A stretch of 64,000 nucleotides of DNA from CAVWXT01 sp963759115 (GTDB lineage: Bacteria; Planctomycetota; Planctomycetia; Pirellulales; Thermoguttaceae). How positions within the stretch are numbered: position 1 is the first letter of the stretch; every line of letters starts with the position of its first letter. The notes under the pieces were generated by a model. That model ran no database searches. It had not been told where the DNA came from and saw only the letters and a program-made list of their open reading frames with translations. Position numbers and translations under genes: made by a program. This document shows, piece after piece, positions 35,010 to 42,332 of the stretch. The stretch is taken from assembly GCA_963759115.1 (NCBI GenBank), contig CAVWXT010000007.1:40822-104821 (forward strand), given 5' to 3'.

Positions 35010-36206
35010 TTATGCTCGATCGAACGGGAATGCCATGACCTCGGCAATGCTCTTGGCGCCGGCGGCCAGCATCACCAGCCGATCGAAGCCCAATGCCACG
35101 CCCACCGCCGCCGGCAGCCCGGCCTCCATCGCCGCCAAAAGCCGGCTCTCTTCCGGCAGGGCCGGCTTCCCTTCGGCCTGACGCTGGGCGTTCGTGTGGG
35201 CGTTTCGCCGCCGCAACTCGGCCGGATCCAGCAACTCGTGGTAGCCGTTGGCCAGCTCGATCCCCGCGACATACAACTCGAAACGCTCGGCCACGGGGGG
35301 ACTATTCGCGTCGCCTGGCCGCACGCGGGCCAAGGCCGCCTGGCTGGCCGGATAATCGTAGAGCAGCGTCGGACGATCGACGCCCAAGTGCGGCTGCACC
35401 CGCTCGACCATCAGCAGATCGAGCCAGCCGTCGCGGTCGTCCAACGCCAGGCTTGCCGGCGATTCGACGCCGCACGTCCGGGCCGCCGCGGCCAGAGCCG
35501 GGCCGTCGGCCGAGTGCGGATCAATCCCCACGTGCCGCTCGAAGGCCTCGCGGTAGCTGATCCGCTCGGCCGCCGTAGCAGGCACACTCCGTGTGCCGTC
35601 CGCCGTTTCCCTGACGCGATCCTTGTTTTCGTCTGACGTTCGCCGGCCGATGGGGTCATCCGGGCCGACGACACACGGAGTGTGGCTGCTACGTGGGAGC
35701 ATCACCTCACAAAGGTCGCTGGTCAACTGCATCCCCTCTTCCATGCCGTCGCCCGGCTGATACCATTCGACCAGCGTGAACTCCGGGTTGTGCAGCGGGC
35801 CAAGTTCGTCCAGGCGGAACACGTGGGCGACCTGATAGATCGGCCCGGCGCCGGCCGCCAGCAGCCGTTTCATGGCGAACTCGGGCGAAGTCTGCAGCCA
35901 CATCTTCTTGGAGTGCGGCGATTCATCGCCGCTTTCCTTTCGTGATCTTTGCACCGCCAAATCCCACCGCTTCACGAAAAGCGGCGATGAATCGCCGCAC
36001 TCCAAAGCGCGGTCAATCTCCACCCAAAACGGATCGAGGTGCCGATCGACAACCGTATCGGCCGACAGGATGGGCGTTTCGACTTCGAGGAATCCACGGT
36101 CGTCGAAGAACCGCCGCAGCCGGCGGAGCAACGCGGCCCGCAAGCGGAGGTTCTCGCAGTCGGCCGTGGGGCGGAAGTCGTCGGACGTGGCACGATGGTC
36201 GCTCAT
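35010..36206 (-). CDS. epmA: EF-P lysine aminoacylase-like protein with two repeat-encoded inserts
   Basis: A class II lysyl-tRNA synthetase-like enzyme that attaches beta-lysine to a lysine of elongation factor P. Core motifs: RRLRRFFDDRGFLEVETP (motif 1 region), RLLAAGAGPIYQVAHVFR and HNPEFTLVEWYQPG (motif 2), and a C-terminal ALGFDRLVMLAAG (motif 3). It lacks the N-terminal anticodon-binding domain of true LysRS, as expected. Normal EpmA has about 325 residues; this has 398. The excess lies in two places coded by palindromic repeats: residues about 67-99 (ECGDSSPLF...GDESPHSK) and about 171-210 (SSHTPCVVG...GTRSVPAT). Whether the protein folds despite them is not known. Start at MSDHRATS; ribosome site weak. 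Confidence 0.85.
   Translation of the reverse strand: MSDHRATSDDFRPTADCENLRLRAALLRRLRRFFDDRGFLEVETPILSADTVVDRHLDPFWVEIDRALECGDSSPLFVKRWDLAVQRSRKESGDESPHSKKMWLQTSPEFAMKRLLAAGAGPIYQVAHVFRLDELGPLHNPEFTLVEWYQPGDGMEEGMQLTSDLCEVMLPRSSHTPCVVGPDDPIGRRTSDENKDRVRETADGTRSVPATAAERISYREAFERHVGIDPHSADGPALAAAARTCGVESPASLALDDRDGWLDLLMVERVQPHLGVDRPTLLYDYPASQAALARVRPGDANSPPVAERFELYVAGIELANGYHELLDPAELRRRNAHTNAQRQAEGKPALPEESRLLAAMEAGLPAAVGVALGFDRLVMLAAGAKSIAEVMAFPFDRA
35575..35692. repeat. 118-bp palindromic repeat inside epmA (family GTAGCAG)
   Basis: Outer arms of 21 bp (35575-35595 and 35672-35692), starting GTAGCAG and containing CACACTCCGTGTG, match at 20 positions. The whole element is translated in frame as residues about 171-210 of the EpmA-like protein. 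Confidence 0.85.
35908..36005. repeat. 98-bp palindromic repeat inside epmA (family TTGGAGTGCGGCG)
   Basis: Perfect 28-bp inverted repeats at 35908-35935 and 35978-36005, beginning TTGGAGTGCGGCGATTCATC. The element is read in frame as residues about 67-99 of the EpmA-like protein, giving the peptide pair GDSSPL and GDESPHSK. Confidence 0.9.
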
Positions 36207-36402
36207 CGGCTTTTCAGATTCCAGTTTGCAGGGCGGTTGGCAAGTGCGCGTTGCGGCGAAGCAGGGCGGCTCTGTCCTTCCCTTGGTCTTCTTCTTCCTG
36301 CAACCATGCAACACTACGGCGATGCGTTGCAGGCACTTGGGTGTTGCACGTCGAAAGCTATTAGCCGACATCATGTTAGGACAGAAGCAGAAATCGCAAA
36401 AT

Positions 36403-37141
36403 CTACCAGCTCACAAGGGGGGTGTTGCACGGTCGTCGGGAATTGGCAAAATGGGCAACTCGGGAAACGAGAACCTCACGGTCCCAATTTCCTCCGCTCC
36501 CCGTTTCCTCATCCAGGTCGTCCCACGGCCCGCCGACCTCCGACCGCACGTTGCCGACCCCCGACTCCTCGCGCTGCCGGTCGGCCTCGGCCCATATCTT
36601 CTCATAATCGGGCAGCGGCGGGCAACTGGGCTCTGGGGGGCGGGACGCGGCGACTTCGCCTCCTCGCCGCACGGTTCGATCGCCTCGTCGATCTTCTCCA
36701 AAAACTTGTCCCAGTCGACCTCGGGCATCTCCTTGTAGAACTTCTCGGCGAGGATGGCCATCATCGCGCCGACCTGCTCATTGGTGAAGACGCGGGCGGG
36801 GCGGGGGCGAAGTCGTCGGGGTTCCTGCGTTCGAGCAGCCAGGCCCCGGCCCGCCAGTAGCCGGCTTTGCGGGCGGCGCCGCGGATCGCCCGCAGGATTT
36901 CAATCTCGGACGATTGTTCGGCCTCGGCCAATTGCCGGCCGAAGTCGGGATCGCGCACGCCGGCGCGGGTGATGGTGCTGGCCGCGACGCCAAAATAGCG
37001 GGCCGCCATGCGGCGGCTGCTGCCGTTGGCCAGCAGGGCGAGGACTTTCTGCCGTTTTCGTTCGTCGAAGCCGCCCTCCCGTGAGACGACATCCGTCTCC
37101 GGCGGATCGGCTTCGGGCGGTTTGGGGTCGGGGTTGGACAT
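36403..37141 (-). pseudogene. helix-turn-helix (terminase-small-subunit-like) protein with frame breaks
   Basis: The first frame codes about 115 residues: a proline-rich lead, RKRQKVLALLANGSSRRMAA with a helix-turn-helix AARYFGVAASTITRAG, and EIEILRAIRGAARKAGYWRA. Near 36812, in a C-rich run, the coding character moves to another frame (FTNEQVGAMMAILAEKFYKE, then WDKFLEKIDEAIEP), and near 36665 probably to a third (PLPDYEKIWAEADRQREE). The two breaks make it a pseudogene or an error-rich reading. Small DNA-binding proteins of this kind occur in prophage remnants and planctomycete genomes. No partner genes are visible. Confidence 0.55.
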
Positions 37142-37148
37142 GGCGGTA

Positions 37149-37370
37149 GGGGTTCAGGGGTCAGGGTTCAGGGGTCGAAAATGGGGACTGGCTCCGTCGC
37201 CTCGATCAAGTTCCGACTCGCAAAACAGCGTCCCTGGCGACGGAGCCTGTCCCCTTTTCGACGGGATCTGCTGGCGACGCCCGCGGAAAAAGGGGACAGG
37301 CACCGTGGCGGCAACGTTTGTGCTTACGCTATACCGGGTCACGCCACGGAGCCAGTCCCCATCTTCCGCG
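37149..37370. repeat. cluster of palindromic repeats (GGGGACAGGC family) and a G-rich tandem repeat
   Basis: 37149-37176 is a GGGGTTCAGGGGTCA-type tandem repeat. Two palindromic units follow: 37176-37260 (arms GGGGACTGGCTCCGTCGCC and GGCGACGGAGCCTGTCCCC) and 37282-37370 (arms GGGGACAGGCACCGTGGCG and CGCCACGGAGCCAGTCCCC). A third unit of the same family lies in the R-M coding region at 38576-38655. Apart from the repeats I see no gene in the 350-base gap; the ribosome site of the next gene is at 37477-37483. Confidence 0.88.
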
Positions 37371-37493
37371 AATATACGCCTGTACCCTTGTGACTTCAAG
37401 CTAACTTTTTGTGCCAGGGGGAGAAAAGGCAAGACGGGTGGCAAGCAACCGCCCAATTCCTTAGAATGGACGCCTCAAGGAGGTTCCTCCACC

Positions 37494-40400
37494 GTGCCCA
37501 TCGAAGCCAAGCCGCTCTTTCGCCCCGACGTTCTCCGCAATCACCTGGCCGGTTTCGAGTTGCCGAGCCACGTTGACGCGCTGCGCCCCAAACTGAAACA
37601 TTGGGCCGACCTGATCTCCTCGGGCAAGGCCAACACGTTTACGGAACAGGAAATTCTCCCGGATTTTCTGACCGACTTCTTCTGCGAGCTGCTCGGCTAT
37701 ACCCGGCCGGCGGACGGCGGACCGCGCTACACCATATCGCGCGAGAAGCACGTCCAGGTGGATGGCGAGTTTGCCGACGCCGTGTTGGGCGACTTCGGCC
37801 ACGGGGCGGATAAGTTCATCGTCGCGTTGGAGGGCAAGGGCCCGAAGGACCCGCTGGACCGGCCCTTCGCGGGTCGGCGAATGTCGGCGGTCGATCAAGG
37901 CTACCGCTACGCCATCAACCTGCCCTGCGACTGGATGATCGTCACCTCGATCCGGCAGACTCGGCTGTACTACAAGGGCACGGACCAACAGACCTACGAG
38001 CGTTTCGACACCGAACAACTTGCCGATAGCGACGCCCTGTTGAGGCGGTTCGTCTTCCTGTTGGGGGCGGCGCGAGTCGTTCCCGAAATCGGCCGCTGCC
38101 ACTTCCACGAATTGCGGGCCGAATCCGAAAAGGTCGGAAAGCAGTTAACCAAGGAGTTCTACCTCCGCTACGCCGACATGCGGCAGGACGCTTTTCAACG
38201 CCTCTGCGAGAACAACCCGGAAGTGTCACGCCACGACGTGCTGAGCTGCGCCCAGAAATTGCTGGACCGCGTGCTGTTTTCCGCCTTCTGCGAGGATCGT
38301 GGGCTGCTGCCGGCCGACACGATCCGCAAGGCGTATGAACACCACGACCCCTATCATCCCCGCCCCATCTGGGATAATTTCCGCGGACTCTTCCGGGCAA
38401 TCAATCGCGGGAACGCCGCATTGGGCATCCATGCGTACAACGGCGGGCTGTTTGCCGACGATCCGATCCTCGATGGATTGAAGGTGTCGGACGAGGTTTG
38501 CGCCTACTTCCGCGAGTTGGGCGATTACGACTACCGGCCCGCGCACGAGGCAGCGGCCTACGCCCCGGCGGCTGGCAAAACGGGGACTGGCTCCGCGGAC
38601 TTGCCGCAGCGGGCCTCCGGCCCAAACACCCGCGCGGTGCCTGTCCCCGTTTTGCGGGGAGCATTGATCGACGTTGACATCCTGGGGCAGATTTTCGAGC
38701 AGTCGATCACTGACCTGGAGAAACTTCGCAACGAGTTGGAAGGGCTGGTTGAACCTGCCAGTGCTGAAAAGCGAAAGAGCCGGCGTAAGAAGGAAGGGGC
38801 GTTCTACACCCCGGCGTTTATCACCCGCTGCATCGTCGAACAAGCGTTAGGCGGGGTGCTGCGGGACCGATTCGAGCGACTCCGACAATCCCACCAAAAA
38901 GCCGCAAAGGGTGCGGCACGTGCGGCCCTTGCCGATCCGGCCGTCTACGAACTGGACAAATTGAAAAAGCCCGAACGGGCTGCCTTGGTTCGATTCTGGG
39001 AAGCGTGGCAAGAAGAGTTGCAGGGCATCCGGCTCTTGGACCCCGCGTGCGGCAGTGGCGCATTCCTCATCGAAGCCTTCGACCAGTTGCACGCGGCCTA
39101 TCAGGAGTCGAACGACCGGCTGGAAGAATTGCGGGGGCATCGCACCCTCTTCGACCTCGACAAGCGGATTCTGGAGAACAACCTGTACGGCGTGGACTTG
39201 AACGAGGAGGCCATCGAAATCTGCCGGCTGAGTCTTTGGATCAAGACGGCCGAACGCGGGAAGATACTGACCAGCCTTGACCACACGATCCGGGTGGGCA
39301 ACAGCATCATCGCCGACCCGTCGATTCATCCAAAGGCGTTTGACTGGCAGGCAGCTTTCCCGGAAGTCTTCGCCACGGGGGGGTTTGATGTGGTGGTGGC
39401 CAATCCGCCCTACGTCCGGCAAGAATTGCTTTCTGCGATCAAGCCCTATCTGGAATCGGCCTACCGCGCCTATCACGGCATGGCCGATCTCTACGTCTAC
39501 TTCTACGAACTGGGGCTCCGGCTGCTGAAGCCCGGCGGGCTTCTGTCCTACGTCGTCACGAACAAGTGGATGAAAGCCGGCTACGCGGAGCCTCTGCGCC
39601 AGTTGTTTGCCGAGAGAGCCTGGATCGAGTCGGTGGTTGATTTCGGGCACGCCAAGCAGATATTCGAGGAAGTGGACGTCTTTCCGTCGATCATCGTTGC
39701 CCGTCGCCCGACCGACGCCCCCAAGCCCGACACCGCGCGGCTGTGTACGATCCCCCGCGAGCAGCTCCGCATCGACGATCTCAGCCGGCAGATTGAACGG
39801 GAGGGCGTCGAATTGCCGCTATCGCAGCTTGGGGCCGATGCGTGGCAACTCGAACCGGGCGGGGTGAATGCTCTTCTGGCGAAGATTCGAGGAAAAGGCG
39901 TACCACTTGCCGAGTTTGCCAGCATAAAGCCTCTGAGCGGCATCAAGACCGGCTTGAATGAAGCCTTTCTGGTTGATACAGCCGCCAAAGAGTCCTTGGT
40001 AACGGCTGATCCGCAATGTACTGCAATACTGAAGGCGTACATGCGCGGGCAAGACTTCAGCCGCTGGAACGCCGACTGGGCCGGGTTTTGGATGATCGTT
40101 CTGAAGTCGAGCGAGAACCAGCCGTGGCCGTGGTCGGACAGCGGGACGGCGGCAGAGGGCATATTCGAGCGAACATACCCCGCTATTCATGCCCATCTGA
40201 ATCAGTATCGTGACGCTTTGACGAAACGCCAGGATCAAGGTCGGTACTGGTGGGAGTTGCGATCTTGCGCCTATTGGTCCGACTTCGATAAGCCCAAGGT
40301 CATGTATCCCGAGATAACTTGGCGACCAGAATGGGTATTGGATACGTCGGGAATGCTGTGCAACAATACGGCATGCATTTTGCCCTCAGACGATCCTTGG

Positions 40401-40982
40401 ATTGTCGCGGTTGTGAACTCGCCGATCAGTTGGTGGTACGCATGGCGAAACGCAATCCACGGCAAAGACGAAGCCTTGCGGTTCATCAAGGAGTTTGTCC
40501 AGGACTTCCCCGTTCCCACGCCAACGCAGGGACAACGTGACGCTGCCGCGAAGAACGTTGGGCGACTTGTCGAGATCATGCGAACGCAGCAGACAAGCCG
40601 GCGGCGGATTCTCGATTGGCTTCGAGTCGAGTACGAAGTCGAGAAACCCACCCTAAAGTTGCAATCGCCTATCGACCTGCATTGCGATGCCTTCATTTCA
40701 GAAGTCAAAAAGGTTCGCGGGAATAGGAAGCCGTTGTCGGCGGCCGGGCTGGCGAACCTCCGGGACGAATACGCCCGATCCATCGAACCGACCCGCGCGC
40801 TTGCCGCCGAAGCCCTGACCCTGGAAAACGAAATCAGCAACCTTGTGAACGAAGCCTACGGCCTGACGCCCGAAGAGGTTGCCCTGATGTGGCAGACGGC
40901 CCCGCCACGGATGCCAATCGCGGTGCCGCGAACCGACGAGAAGAAGCCAATCGGGCTTGAGTCCGGTTCGGCATCGGGGTAG
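37494..40982 (+). CDS. single-chain type IIG-like (Eco57I-type) restriction-modification enzyme
   Basis: A 1162-residue enzyme combining cleavage, methylation and target recognition. N-terminal nuclease core: ADAVLGD...VALEGKGPKD (D95, E113, K115). Helical connector about 150-480. N6-adenine methyltransferase: DPACGSGAF near 515 and NPPYVRQ near 637. C-terminal target-recognition region from about 780 (GIKTGLNEAFL, YMRGQDFSRW, WWELRSCAYW), as in TaqI-like specificity domains. GTG at 37494 follows AAGGAGG by ten bases; the open frame upstream is repeats. Residues about 361-388 come from a palindromic element inserted in frame. Unlike the relative at 28740-33326 it is intact. Methylation target unknown. 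Confidence 0.88.
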   Translation: MPIEAKPLFRPDVLRNHLAGFELPSHVDALRPKLKHWADLISSGKANTFTEQEILPDFLTDFFCELLGYTRPADGGPRYTISREKHVQVDGEFADAVLGDFGHGADKFIVALEGKGPKDPLDRPFAGRRMSAVDQGYRYAINLPCDWMIVTSIRQTRLYYKGTDQQTYERFDTEQLADSDALLRRFVFLLGAARVVPEIGRCHFHELRAESEKVGKQLTKEFYLRYADMRQDAFQRLCENNPEVSRHDVLSCAQKLLDRVLFSAFCEDRGLLPADTIRKAYEHHDPYHPRPIWDNFRGLFRAINRGNAALGIHAYNGGLFADDPILDGLKVSDEVCAYFRELGDYDYRPAHEAAAYAPAAGKTGTGSADLPQRASGPNTRAVPVPVLRGALIDVDILGQIFEQSITDLEKLRNELEGLVEPASAEKRKSRRKKEGAFYTPAFITRCIVEQALGGVLRDRFERLRQSHQKAAKGAARAALADPAVYELDKLKKPERAALVRFWEAWQEELQGIRLLDPACGSGAFLIEAFDQLHAAYQESNDRLEELRGHRTLFDLDKRILENNLYGVDLNEEAIEICRLSLWIKTAERGKILTSLDHTIRVGNSIIADPSIHPKAFDWQAAFPEVFATGGFDVVVANPPYVRQELLSAIKPYLESAYRAYHGMADLYVYFYELGLRLLKPGGLLSYVVTNKWMKAGYAEPLRQLFAERAWIESVVDFGHAKQIFEEVDVFPSIIVARRPTDAPKPDTARLCTIPREQLRIDDLSRQIEREGVELPLSQLGADAWQLEPGGVNALLAKIRGKGVPLAEFASIKPLSGIKTGLNEAFLVDTAAKESLVTADPQCTAILKAYMRGQDFSRWNADWAGFWMIVLKSSENQPWPWSDSGTAAEGIFERTYPAIHAHLNQYRDALTKRQDQGRYWWELRSCAYWSDFDKPKVMYPEITWRPEWVLDTSGMLCNNTACILPSDDPWIVAVVNSPISWWYAWRNAIHGKDEALRFIKEFVQDFPVPTPTQGQRDAAAKNVGRLVEIMRTQQTSRRRILDWLRVEYEVEKPTLKLQSPIDLHCDAFISEVKKVRGNRKPLSAAGLANLRDEYARSIEPTRALAAEALTLENEISNLVNEAYGLTPEEVALMWQTAPPRMPIAVPRTDEKKPIGLESGSASG
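38576..38655. repeat. 80-bp palindromic repeat inside the intact R-M gene
   Basis: Arms GCAAAACGGGGACTGGCTCC (from 38576) and the complement ending at 38655 match at 21 of 23 positions. It belongs to the same family as the two units at 37176-37370. It is translated in frame (KTGTGSADLPQRASG and following) between GDYDYRPAHEAAAYAP and LIDVDILGQIFEQS, normally adjacent in such enzymes. Confidence 0.88.
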
Positions 40983-41022
40983 ACTCACCGTAGGCTAATG
41001 GATTGTCGGGAGTTGAGCCCTA

Positions 41023-41472
41023 ATGGCTGACACGAATCTGACCCAAGCCGAAGCAGACGCCCTGATCGCGATGGAGAAGCATCGCGCGAATGACGAGCGG
41101 CACAACTTTCCCATGGGCGGGCAATCACTGATTCTGCCGCTGCACTCGCCAGACAAGCGAGAGGTATTCCTGCTCGACCTAAGCCGGGCACGAATCGACC
41201 TGGCAAAGATCAAGATGCAGAATCGGGCACGGCAGGTTGTGGTGCTCGTGCGGCTTGATTTGGCTGGCGCACCGCACCGCAACCCGGATGACGTGGAGGT
41301 CCCCTGTCCACATCTACACTTGTACCGCGAAGGCTATGGCGATAAGTGGGCTATGCCCCTCCCCGTGGCTCACTTTCCTGTTCCATCCGACGTATGGAAC
41401 ACGCTGGCGCGCTTTATGGGATACTGCAACATCACGCAGCCGCCACACATCGAGCGGGGGCTGTTCACATGA
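41023..41472 (+). CDS. hypothetical protein (DUF6978-like), first gene of a two-gene module
   Basis: A 149-residue soluble protein starting MADTNLTQAEADALIAMEKH. It has a beta-rich middle (QSLILPLHSPDKREVFLLDL, QVVVLVRLDLAGAPHRNPD) and ends with an ACNI-like helical stretch (WNTLARFMGYCNITQPP). I associate it with DUF6978, from memory. No catalytic motif is obvious. It begins 40 bases after the R-M gene on the same strand and its stop overlaps the next start by four bases, so it likely works with the DUF1828 protein and may belong to the R-M island. Confidence 0.65.
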   Translation: MADTNLTQAEADALIAMEKHRANDERHNFPMGGQSLILPLHSPDKREVFLLDLSRARIDLAKIKMQNRARQVVVLVRLDLAGAPHRNPDDVEVPCPHLHLYREGYGDKWAMPLPVAHFPVPSDVWNTLARFMGYCNITQPPHIERGLFT

Positions 41473-42234
41473 TTTACGAAATCCAGCGTCTGCTCGACGA
41501 CTACCTGGCTTGGCTCCGGGACAGGACCACGCTGCGGCAACTCGACGATTGGGTCGAGATCACGACCCCGTATCTGGATCGGCACAATGACTATCTGCAG
41601 ATTTACGCCAAGAAGCAAGACGGCGGGTTTCTGCTCACGGATGACGGCTGCACCCTTAACGACTTGGAACAGTGCGGCTGCAGGCTGGACAGCCCGAAGA
41701 GACAGGAGTTGCTCAAGGTGACGTTGAACGGTTTCGGAGTACAATTGCGCCACGACGCATTGGAAACTCAAGCCTCCCCGCAGAGTTTTCCTCTGCGCAA
41801 GCACAATTTGGTGCAGGCAATGCTGGCGGTGAACGACATGTTCTACCTAGCTACGCCCGTGGTGGCAAGCTTATTCTATGAAGACGTGGTAACGTGGTTG
41901 GATCTGCACGAAGTGCGCGTATACTCCCAACGTCAAGTTTACCGGCAAGAGCGGGTACGATCACGTATTTGACTTTGTGATTCCCAAGTCGCGTCGGGAG
42001 CCAGAGAGAATTCTCAAGACGATCAACCGCCCCAATCGCGATACGGCGCAGGTCGTGGCCTTCTCATGGATCGACACCAAGGAGGTGCGGCCCGCCGATG
42101 CAAAGGCCTATGCGGTTCTCAATGACACTGAGAACCCTATATCGAGCGCCGTTGTCGATGCACTGCGGAATTACGATGTGCGGCCTATTCCTTGGAGTCA
42201 GCGAGAGCAAATTCGCGACGAACTAGCTGCATGA
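41469..42234 (+). CDS. DUF1828-DUF1829 protein with an apparent frame break
   Basis: The first frame (from the ATG at 41469) gives a DUF1828-like domain: LRQLDDWVEITTPYLDRHND, KQDGGFLLTDDGCTLNDLE and LKVTLNGFGVQL. Near 41930 the reading must shift by one base to TPNVKFTGKSGYDHVFDFVI, after which a DUF1829-like domain continues (RPNRDTAQVVAFSWIDTKEV, ending EQIRDELAA). The restored protein has about 255 residues. Function is unknown; such proteins occur on phages and mobile islands. The ATGA junction with the preceding gene suggests a stable two-gene module downstream of the R-M enzyme. Confidence 0.75.
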
Positions 42235-42248
42235 ACGGCGGCGAGACT

Positions 42249-42319
42249 GGCAGGCGAGAAAAGGGGATAAGTCCAATTATCACGCGGTGATCGGGCTCAT
42301 CGCCTTTTCCGCGCCTGCC
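42249..42319. repeat. imperfect palindrome between convergent genes
   Basis: GGCAGGCG...AAAAGG (42249-42263) pairs with CCTTTTCC..CGCCTGCC (42303-42319). It lies between the convergent ends of the DUF1829 and GHL6-like genes, where it could act as a two-way terminator, or be another dispersed repeat. Confidence 0.6.
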
Positions 42320-42332
42320 CTCCACACCGTAT

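Noticed and set aside
37149..37370. Possible CRISPR array because of repeated GGGGACAGGC units
   Set aside because: Units are inverted pairs of varying spacing, not direct repeats with even spacers, and no cas genes are near.
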